Source: Baffinella frigidus (taxonomy: Eukaryota; Cryptophyceae; Cryptomonadales; Baffinellaceae). From it: a DNA stretch of 10,580 nucleotides. The notes below the pieces were generated by a model. That model was given only the letters and a program-made list of their open reading frames with translations. It was not told the origin of the DNA and made no database searches. This document shows, piece by piece, positions 5,721-10,580 of the stretch; the stretch's first letter is position 1, and each line of letters starts with the position of its first letter. The DNA lies in contig MU646726.1 of the NCBI GenBank assembly GCA_026770585.1, positions 349,712 to 360,291 of the forward strand, read 5' to 3'. A program made the translations under genes and the position numbers.

Positions 5721-5877
5721 CCTAGCTCTGTCCCAGTTCGATCTGGGCTCGCCATTCTTTCGCCCCCCCCCCCGAAATTTCACATGTAAATTTCAGGGGG
5801 GGGGGTCCAAATTCACCTGTGAAATTGGGGGGGGGTGCAAAATAATTGCGAGCCCAAATTTATGGGACAGAGCTAGG
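5721..5877. mobile_element. Foldback with 15-bp termini and homopolymer C/G interior
   Basis: The perfect termini are CCTAGCTCTGTCCCA (5721-5735) and TGGGACAGAGCTAGG (5863-5877). A second inner pair is GGGCTCG (5745-5751) and CGAGCCC (5849-5855). The interior holds an 11-C run, a 10-G run and a 9-G run around GAAATTTCAC / GTGAAATT words, so it can fold several ways. It has no coding capacity. Confidence 0.65.
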
Positions 5878-5919
5878 GCTCGCGACGGTCGCGCCAGGAG
5901 GAAGGCAGAAAAAAACCTG

Positions 5920-5956
5920 CCACGCCAGGTCCTTTCCGAGTTATGACCTGGCGTGG
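5920..5956. repeat. Hairpin with perfect 12-bp arms
   Basis: CCACGCCAGGTC (5920-5931) and GACCTGGCGTGG (5945-5956) surround a 13-base loop. There is no T tract after it and no gene beside it, so a terminator role is not supported. Confidence 0.75.
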
Positions 5957-5979
5957 TTGTGTGGGGGTATGTAGTGCCC

Positions 5980-6144
5980 AAAGCTTCCGCCAGCGGACCC
6001 CCTAGGTGGTCCGCTGGCGAGGGACTTACAGGCTCTAAAATGGTTTTAAAAGCAATTTCAGGACTTTTAAAGCCCTAAATTGTTTTTCATTATACATTTT
6101 GTACGGAGTCGCGTCCAAATAAGGGGTTCGCTGGCGAAAGCTTT
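5980..6144. mobile_element. 165-bp inverted-repeat element with a third internal copy of its arm
   Basis: The termini 5980-6003 (AAAGCTTCCGCCAGCGGACC) and 6121-6144 are inverted with three mismatches in 24. The first arm also pairs with 6008-6019 (GGTCCGCTGGCG), a perfect 12-bp match across a short loop. The same arm sequence thus appears three times. The interior is AT-rich (TTTTAAAAGCAATTTC and relatives). No gene is present. Confidence 0.6.
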
Positions 6145-6190
6145 TTGCATGATATGAGGTGAGATCCGCCAGACACCAACGATGGGAGGA

Positions 6191-6230
6191 CAAAATTCGG
6201 TGTTCCACCGAATTGGAACACCGAGTTTTG
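6191..6230. repeat. Hairpin with 16-bp arms
   Basis: CAAAATTCGGTGTTCC (6191-6206) pairs with GGAACACCGAGTTTTG (6215-6230) with one mismatch. The loop is ACCGAATT. It lies a few bases before a minus-strand family B copy. Confidence 0.75.
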
Positions 6231-6233
6231 CCA

Positions 6234-6366
6234 GTCTTTAGGTCCTCGAGGTTATTTTAACTCCCACCATAGGCGGACACCGGAACTTGTTCTGCTGAAA
6301 GGCCATGCGTCCTTTCGGATCACATCAAGCCCCCCATGTACAGAGGATCGCGGCAGAACCGGCCGG
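6234..6366 (-). repeat. Family B repeat, minus strand
   Basis: This is a near-complete copy: TCTTTAGGTCCTCGAGG tail, ACCATAGGCGGACACCGG, TGAAAGGCCATGCGTCC, TTTCGGATCACATCAAGC and GATCGCGGCAGAACCGG. The small minus-strand open frame across it is repeat-derived. It runs into a GGCCGG-rich palindrome (6356-6382), and a perfect 18-bp palindrome CGCGACAGATCTGTCGCG lies at 6495-6512. Confidence 0.8.
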
Positions 6367-6382
6367 TTCGGCCGGCCGGTTC
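6356..6382. repeat. GGCCGG palindrome with 11-bp arms
   Basis: GAACCGGCCGG (6356-6366) and CCGGCCGGTTC (6372-6382) are perfect inverted repeats around five bases. It appears to be an expansion of the AACCGG end of the adjacent B copy, because other B copies carry only a single AACCGGCTAA here. Confidence 0.7.
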
Positions 6383-6555
6383 TCATCGGGCGTGAGGTAT
6401 CCCCAACTGGCAACGCGCTCACACACATCAGGGTACACTCGAAATATCCACTTTTGACATCTTTCAAGGGGGGTGCCTTGAATTTTAAGTCAACCGCGAC
6501 AGATCTGTCGCGTTTCCTCGACCAGTCTGGCGCGGTGGGGACCCTGAGCCGCTGA

Positions 6556-6673
6556 GTTTCCGTTACCTTATCCTTAGGAACCCCCCTATGCCCCTACGGG
6601 TTGCATACCGTAGGGTCGTAGGTCTTATCGCTTAGGGGTTATTCACGAAATCCCTTCGAAGCCCGCTGTGTGG
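6556..6673 (+). repeat. Family E element, copy 2 (left end missing)
   Basis: This matches 1261-1376 in direct orientation: GTTTCCGTTACC, TAGGAACCCCCCTA, ACCGTAGGGTC, TCTTATCGCTT and the right terminus AAGCCCGCTGTGTGG. The left CCACACAGCGGG terminus is absent, so the copy is truncated. From 6674 to 6790 I see no recognisable feature. Confidence 0.7.
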
Positions 6674-6790
6674 GGTGCAGGTCGCCGCTTGTAAGGAAGT
6701 AGCTGGGCGGGGAACGATACCACCGTCCCAGTGAACCCTCGACAGTCTCAGCCTCCCCCCTCGCGCCCAAGCATTGGAGAGGGTCACAAT

Positions 6791-7250
6791 AGGTCCTTAT
6801 TTAGGTCCTTGAGGTTGAGATTTCTGCCAACATAGCCCAACGACACGCCTTTCCGAAGAGAAGAGGTTCTTCGAGCTCCCACCATAGGCGGGCACCGGAA
6901 CGTGTTCTGCAGAAAGGCCATGCTTCCTTTCGGATCACGTGTTCCTTTGGGTCCTTTAGGTTCTTTAAACTCCCACCATTCCGTTCAAATCACATCAAGC
7001 CCCCATGTACAGAAGGATCCTTTAGGTCCTTGAGGTTCTTTTAACTCCCACCATAGGCGGACCTTTAGGTCCTTTAACCGGAACTTTAGGTTCTTTAGGT
7101 CCTTTACTTATCCTTTAGGTCCTTTATCCATTTTAGGTCCTTTAGGTTATTTTATAGGCGGACACCGCAAATTGTTCTGTAGAAAGGACATGCTTCCTTT
7201 CGGATCACATCAAGCCCCCCTCCCCTGTTCAGAGGATCTCGGCAGAACCG
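6791..7250 (-). repeat. Mosaic of family H and B fragments invaded by TTTAGGTCC motifs
   Basis: In order: an H fragment (6791-6862, CCCAACGACACGCC); a B fragment (6865-6938); a B copy with an internal deletion (6944-7018); then a B copy whose body is broken up. In the last, GGCGGA is followed by CCTTTAGGTCCTTTA, then CCGGAACTT, then another TAGGTTCTTTAGGTCC run, then ATCC, then more runs, before B resumes at AGGCGGACACCGC. The body continues normally to GGCAGAACCGGC. No gene is present. Confidence 0.7.
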
Positions 7251-7301
7251 GCTAAACAATCCGTCCTTTATTTTCTATTTTAGGTTTTTAGGTCCTTTAG
7301 G

Positions 7302-7450
7302 TTTTAATTTCGCCCAACATGGCCCAACGACACGCCCTTCCGTAGAAAGGACTGCAAAGAAAGCATTTTTACTTTCGGATCGCGTTTAGCTCTCCAGTGC
7401 AGAGGCTCGTGAAGAGGGGATAAAGGTTTGGTTCTCTTGGGGTGTTTGAG
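7302..7450 (-). repeat. Family H repeat, copy 2
   Basis: This is the reverse complement of 3816-3974 with about 10 percent change. It shares CCCAACGACACGCCCTTCC, TTTTTACTTTCGGATCGCG and GGTTCTCTTGGGGTGTTTG. It continues into a linker (to about 7570) whose AGCTCCAACCACGGATACC block recurs at 9100-9118 after the B copy at 8850. The minus-strand open frames over it are not supported as genes. Confidence 0.7.
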
Positions 7451-7672
7451 GAGTGCCAAATGGCAGCACGCTCGCACACACACCGAACCACAAGTCAGCC
7501 TTTATGAGGCTCATGTTATCCCATGATTGAAGTATGAGAGCTCCAACCACGGATACCCCAGAGAGAAAACACGATTTCAAAAAGTGAGTGGATTGTGTGG
7601 GGGGGTGAGTTGAGGACAGCGAGAGAGAATCGTGTGGGGGGGTGACTAAAATACTCAATTAATCGCCCAGTT

Positions 7673-7868
7673 GCGTTAGCACCCACTCCCATTAGCACCC
7701 ATCACCGGTAGCACTGTCAAACACCCAAACCATTATAGCGCCCACCGGCATTGGCATTCACGCGTCACGTTAGGTGTAAGGGATTGGGGGTTTGGAGTTG
7801 GGAGTTACGGATTAGAGGTTAGGGGTTAGGGGTTAGGGAATTGGGGTTAGGTGTTAGGGGTTAGGGGC
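7673..7868 (+). repeat. Degenerate TTAGCACCCA minisatellite followed by telomere-like words
   Basis: GCGTTAGCACCCACTCCCAT, ATTAGCACCCATCACC and diverged relatives run to about 7772. From 7780 the sequence turns into GGGATTGGGGG, GGTTAGGGGTTAGGGG and similar words to 7868. The first part matches the 16-bp array at 9291-9540. No gene is visible. Confidence 0.65.
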
Positions 7869-7872
7869 AAGT

Positions 7873-8066
7873 CACACGCGTCAGAGCCAATCCTCTGACG
7901 CGTGTGTTAGAGCTCACCCACTCGTATCAATGCGTGGAACAGCCCCGCCGGCAGGCTCTTGAGCGCCCGCGTGACCGGTCACGCGGACGCCGAAGCCAAC
8001 TGTCCGAGGTGACTGCCTTGTCATGTTCCGTCGAACGTGTTAGAGCTCACCCACTCGTATCAATGC
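7873..8066. repeat. Hairpin, 30-bp direct repeats and a 20-bp palindrome
   Basis: A perfect 14-bp hairpin (CACACGCGTCAGAG, 7873-7886; partner 7893-7906) is followed by a 30-bp exact direct repeat at 7904-7933 and 8037-8066 (GAGCTCACCCACTCGTATCA inside). Between the repeats lies the perfect palindrome CCGCGTGACCGGTCACGCGG (7967-7986). The direct repeats could mark a duplication or a deletion-prone block. A 65-codon open frame here is not convincing. Confidence 0.75.
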
Positions 8067-8083
8067 CCACCAACACGAGTCAG

Positions 8084-8124
8084 TTAGTGTTTAGTGTTTA
8101 GTGTTTAGTGTTTAGTGTTTAGTG
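8084..8124 (+). repeat. (TTAGTGT)n microsatellite
   Basis: Just under six perfect 7-base units TTAGTGT. The unit length equals that of the telomere-like arrays elsewhere in the window, with one change from TTTAGGG (TTTAGTG). Perfect units suggest recent expansion. Confidence 0.92.
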
Positions 8125-8159
8125 CAACTTGAGAATAGTCGGTCGACCCGAGTGAGGCA

Positions 8160-8280
8160 GAGCTGGAAAAACGCGTCAGAGTCAACCCAGACGCGTCAGA
8201 GACCATCAGAGCCAGCCCACACTCGTTCAAGTCCACCCCAACACACGCGTTAAAAACCAGCCACACACGTCAGAGCCTTT
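8160..8280 (+). repeat. Degenerate ACGCGTCAGAG-type repeats
   Basis: The words ACGCGTCAGAG, CATCAGAGCCAGCCCACAC, ACACACGCGTTAAAAACCAG and CACACGTCAGAGCC recur irregularly. They resemble the hairpin arm at 7873 and the GCGTCAGCCC words at 9600-9718. No coding capacity is apparent. Confidence 0.55.
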
Positions 8281-8330
8281 TCAGCGTGAAGCCGCGTCCG
8301 TCCACCTGCCCGAAATCGTTCAGCCTCAGA

Positions 8331-8660
8331 TCACAAGGGCCGTTCGCACCGCGCGCGCGTGCTCCTCGTGGAGCGCGCTTGTCCAGCGCGCCGTTCTGCC
8401 ACGCCTTCCATCTGTGCGCATGATAAGCCGTTCAGCATCACGTTCAGCCCTCCTCGGACGCGCTGCTCATTCAACGTGTTGACCCCTGCAGATTCGTTCC
8501 TCGAAATCCGGAGCAGCACCGCCGTATGCGCGCGCGCGCTCCCGATCGAGCACGCGCACTCGTCGCGCCTTCCAGCTGTGCGTATGATGAGCTGTCCAGC
8601 TTCCGCGCCCAGCCCCTCGCTGACCTTGATCTGCAGGCTGAAGGGTCGTCGATTAGTTTG
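8331..8660 (+). repeat. CG-rich tandem duplication with CG dinucleotide runs
   Basis: Two diverged units are offset by about 164 bases; compare ACGCCTTCCATCTGTGCGCA (8401) with GCGCCTTCCAGCTGTGCGTA (8565). Each carries an alternating CG run (ACCGCGCGCGCGTGC, ATGCGCGCGCGCGCTC) that could form Z-DNA. Open frames exist on both strands simply because AT-rich stop codons are rare; none looks like a known protein. Confidence 0.6.
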
Positions 8661-8797
8661 ATCTCCATACAAGTATTAATTAATTGCTTTTGGGCAACGA
8701 AAATTACTACATGGTTTGCTCATAAAAGTAGTAGTAAAGCATTTGTGTAGTAAATTTCGTTGTGCCAAAAGCAATTAATTAATACTTGTATGGAGAT
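8661..8797. mobile_element. 137-bp AT-rich foldback with 33-bp perfect arms
   Basis: ATCTCCATACAAGTATTAAT and the next 13 bases (8661-8693) are perfectly inverted at 8765-8797. With small gaps, pairing continues inward (CAACGAAA / TTTCGTTG, TTACTAC / GTAGTAA). The element is AT-rich inside a CG-rich tandem duplication. The flanking word GAGCAGCACCGCCG occurs on both sides (8509 and 8819), as expected if the element entered a tandem array. Possible TAGTTTG / TAAGTTG flanks are too weak to call. Confidence 0.78.
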
Positions 8798-8849
8798 TAA
8801 GTTGCAGCGCCAAATCCTGAGCAGCACCGCCGCCCCCGTTAAAGTTCCA

Positions 8850-8977
8850 TTTAGGTCCTTTAGGTTCTTTTAACTCCCAACATTGGCGGACACCGGAACG
8901 TATCCTGCAGACAGGCCATGCTTTCTTTCGAATCACATTCAGGCCCCCCGGTGCAGAAGGATCGCGGCAGAAACCGG
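8850..8977 (-). repeat. Family B repeat, minus strand, with linker
   Basis: This is a complete copy from TTTAGGTCCTTTAGGTTC through ACATTGGCGGACACCGG, CTGCAGACAGGCCATGC, CAGGCCCCCCGGTGCAG and GATCGCGGCAG to AAACCGG. A linker follows to about 9120; its CTCACACACAC, TATCCCATCG and AGCTCCAACCACGGATACC blocks are shared with the linker after 7450. Confidence 0.8.
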
Positions 8978-9140
8978 CTAACGGGTATCCTCATCGGGCA
9001 TGTGAAGGTTCCAAAGAGGAACGAGCTCTCTCTCACACACACTCAGGATAAAGCAAGTCGGCTGAAGGCCCATATGGTATCCCATCGTTAGGCTCACACA
9101 AGCTCCAACCACGGATACCTCAGATGTCAAAAAAAGAAAA

Positions 9141-9246
9141 TGTAGAGGTTTTCCCCAAGGAACGGAAGTCAGCGAAGTTGAGGGAGTGAGAAAGGTGGAT
9201 GTGTAGAGGTTTCCCCCAATGCATGGAAGTCAGCAAAATTAAGGGC
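9141..9246 (+). repeat. Tandem duplication, 61-bp period
   Basis: TGTAGAGGTTTTCCCC (9141) recurs as TGTAGAGGTTTCCCCC (9202), followed by GGAAGTCAGCGAAGTTGAGG and GGAAGTCAGCAAAATTAAGG respectively. Two copies are present. The minus-strand open frame over it is not convincing. Confidence 0.75.
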
Positions 9247-9290
9247 AATCCAAGAGTCGAAAACAGCAACAGCAAGTCACCAAGACAAGT

Positions 9291-9540
9291 GTTAGCCCCC
9301 ATCCGCGTTAGCAGTTAGCACCCACCCGTGTCAGTCCCCACCCGCGTTAGCACCCACCCGCGTTAGCACTGACCCGCGTTAGTACCCACCCGCGTCAGCA
9401 CCGACCCGCGTTAGCACCGCAACAGCGCTCACCCGCATTAGCATTCACGTGCAACAGCACTCAGGCGCGTCAACAACCGTTAGCACCCACACACGTCAGC
9501 ACCCACGCGCGTCAACACCCACGCGCGTCAGTCCCCGCCG
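9291..9540 (+). repeat. Minisatellite with 16-bp unit GCGTTAGCACCCACCC
   Basis: At 9340-9420 there are several nearly regular 16-base units: GCGTTAGCACCCACCC, GCGTTAGCACTGACCC, GCGTTAGTACCCACCC and GCGTCAGCACCGACCC. On both sides the array decays into CACGCGCGTCAGCACCCA-type words. The repeat passes into a GCGTCAGCCC array at 9600-9718 after a short unique stretch. Confidence 0.85.
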
Positions 9541-9599
9541 AGCGGTCCTCCGGGGGAAATGTGACGGGTTAGTCGAGAAAAGCGTGTGGGCTCGCCAGC

Positions 9600-9718
9600 C
9601 CTCACGGGTCAGTCCCACCGCGTCAGCCAACCTTCATTGGTCAGTCCCAACGCGTCAGCCCAACGCGTCAGCCCCCGCGCGTCAGCCCCGCGCGTCAGTC
9701 CCCTCGTGTCAACCGTCC
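9600..9718 (+). repeat. GCGTCAGCCC / GGTCAGTCCC short-unit repeat
   Basis: The words CACGGGTCAGTCCCACC, GCGTCAGCCAACC, CAACGCGTCAGCCC and CGCGCGTCAGCCCC repeat at roughly 10-20 base intervals. The open frame from 9586 encodes only a repeated SPRAS/RVSP pattern and ends in the duplicated block downstream; I do not accept it as a gene. Confidence 0.7.
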
Positions 9719-9728
9719 CGGTGCAGCG

Positions 9729-10012
9729 GCGCCGCCGAGAGAACCTTCCAGCTGGACTGGTCAAGGACCAGATCTTCGTGGTATTATATTTTTCTTCGAG
9801 ATCTGAGGAGGGAGGTGGGGAGACAGCTCCGGGCTGCGGAAACCAGCCCTACCAAGCCGCGCCGCCGAGAGAACCTTCCAGCTGGACTGGTCATAGGTTC
9901 AAACCAACTTCTGAATAATCCCTTGGACTGTCGAGGGAGACCAGATCTTCGCGGTATCTGTTTTTTTCTTCGAGATCTGAGAAGGGAGGTGGGGAGACAG
10001 CTCTGGCCACGG
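9729..10012 (+). repeat. Diverged duplication upstream of the Armadillo-repeat gene
   Basis: Unit 1 starts at 9729 and unit 2 at 9859, 130 bases apart, both reading CGCCGCCGAGAGAACCTTCC then AGCTGGACTGGTCA. Both later carry ACCAGATCTTCG, TTTTTCTTCGAGATCTGA and GGGAGGTGGGGAGACAGCTC. Unit 2 has about 46 extra bases. It ends some 25 bases before the ATG at 10037, so it is a candidate 5' UTR or promoter region, or a duplicated 5' exon relic. Confidence 0.7.
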
Positions 10013-10036
10013 TATCCGGGGGGGGCTGCTTGCGCC

Positions 10037-10580
10037 ATGCCTGCCAAACGTGGCACGAAACCTCCGCAGCTCAAGATCCAAGATGCGTGCAGGGCAGGGG
10101 ACATCGAGGCGGTGCTGGCAGAGATGGCGGCAAACATGTCGATCGCAGGCGTGCAGCTGCAGGGCTGTCTGGCACTTGGGAGCCTTGTTGAACTGAGCGA
10201 CGAGACCACGGTGGCGATTTCGAGATTATGCATCGAGGCGGTGATGGCCGGCATGAGGGCTCACGGGTCAATCGCGGGGGTGCAGGAGCAGGGCTTCTTT
10301 GCGCTTGGCAACCTTGCAGAGAACGAGGAGAACGCGGCGGCGGTTGCGAGGGCAGGGGGCATCGAGGCGGTGGTGGCGGGGATGAGGGCACACAAGTCGA
10401 TCGAGGGGGTGCAGGAGAAGGGCTGCCAGGCGCTTGCGAACCTTGCGGGGGACGAGGAGAACGCGGCGGCGATTGCGAGGGCAGGGGGCATCGAGGCGGT
10501 GGTGGCGGGGATAGGGGCACACGGATCGATCGCGGAAGTGCAGGAGGCGGGCTTTGAGGCGCTTGTGAACCTTGCAGTGC
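10037..10580 (+). CDS. Armadillo-repeat protein, N-terminal part (runs off the window)
   Basis: From ATG at 10037 the frame is open for 181 codons to the window edge, with no stop and no visible intron. After a short basic leader (MPAKRGTKPPQLK) it contains Armadillo-type helical repeats with an exact 43-residue period. IEAV occurs at residues 23, 66, 109 and 152, with GVQ-x-x-G-x-x-AL-x-NLA and NAAA-x-ARAGGIEAVVAG motifs. ARM repeats build a superhelical protein-binding scaffold, as in vacuolar protein 8, beta-catenin and importin alpha; the partner cannot be told from sequence. The first repeat is the most diverged (VAISRLC in place of VARAGG); repeats 2-4 are nearly identical in DNA, a sign of recent internal duplication. 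The start was chosen as the first ATG before the repeats (context GCGCC-ATG-C). The frame stays open upstream, so a longer N-terminus or upstream exon is possible. Confidence 0.85.
   Translation, partial: MPAKRGTKPPQLKIQDACRAGDIEAVLAEMAANMSIAGVQLQGCLALGSLVELSDETTVAISRLCIEAVMAGMRAHGSIAGVQEQGFFALGNLAENEENAAAVARAGGIEAVVAGMRAHKSIEGVQEKGCQALANLAGDEENAAAIARAGGIEAVVAGIGAHGSIAEVQEAGFEALVNLAV

Noticed and set aside
5920-6019. GC-rich hairpins as bacterial terminators
   Set aside because: No T tract follows and no gene precedes them; they belong to a series of foldbacks.
7873-8280. Spaced ACGCGTCAGAG repeats as a CRISPR-like array
   Set aside because: Units are irregular, diverged and without uniform spacers, and the context is eukaryotic. 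It is a degenerate minisatellite.
8331-8672. Overlapping open frames on both strands
   Set aside because: The CG-rich duplicated DNA simply lacks stop codons. Neither frame shows a domain, and the foldback begins inside their ends.
9890-9915. GGTTCAAACCA, resembling a tRNA B box
   Set aside because: No acceptor stem, anticodon arm or proper A box can be drawn around it.
9784-10254. 156-codon minus-strand open frame, and the minus-strand frame at 10071-10520
   Set aside because: They are antisense shadows of the GC-rich Armadillo gene and of the duplicated block upstream. The plus-strand frame has a regular 43-residue ARM period, which decides the strand.

Overview
The window looks like nuclear DNA of a eukaryote, most likely a single-celled alga. 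Both ends carry eukaryote-style coding sequence: a spliced terminal exon on the left, and an Armadillo-repeat gene with GC-rich third codon positions on the right. The ~9.9 kb between them is almost entirely repeats, with degenerate telomere-like heptamers (TTTAGGG, TTTCGGG, TTTGGGG and relatives) scattered through it. There is no operon structure, Shine-Dalgarno site or bacterial gene. A cryptophyte or similar secondary alga is my guess from the style of the repeats; nothing in the window proves a lineage.

Layout. 1-152: end of an intron and the last exon of an unrecognised gene. 153-375: degenerate extra copies of that gene's own 3' coding end. 500-3120: a cluster of short inverted-repeat elements. 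It holds six copies of a 117/106-bp TA-flanked element (family A, one nested inside another), two copies of a 99-bp element (family C), a 161-bp element (family E), a 146-bp foldback, and copies of a ~120-bp interspersed repeat (family B). 2547-2826 and 3290-3535: purine-rich and telomere-like minisatellites. 3578-3762: an element with perfect 29-bp terminal inverted repeats. 3816-3974: a repeat (family H) related to B. 4110-4340: degenerate TTTAGGG repeats. 4341-5520: mostly featureless, with one GGGCCC-rich island and hairpins. 5525-6382: a run of single-copy foldbacks and hairpins. 6234-7450: minus-strand B and H copies, some invaded by short TTTAGGTCC motifs. 7670-9720: minisatellites, direct repeats, a CG-rich tandem duplication, a long foldback (8661-8797), and a second copy of a B/H-linker-minisatellite composite. 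9729-10010: a duplicated segment upstream of the last gene. 10037-10580: start of an Armadillo-repeat protein that runs off the window.

The two genes show no functional link. The main content is a record of how short non-autonomous, palindrome-forming elements inserted, nested and diverged. The strongest evidence is a nested insertion (961-1200). Removing the inner 117-bp element plus one TA restores a second 117-bp element. A further family-A insertion inside a B repeat (2905-3010) also restores its target when removed. No transposase is encoded here, so any enzyme that moved these elements lies elsewhere.
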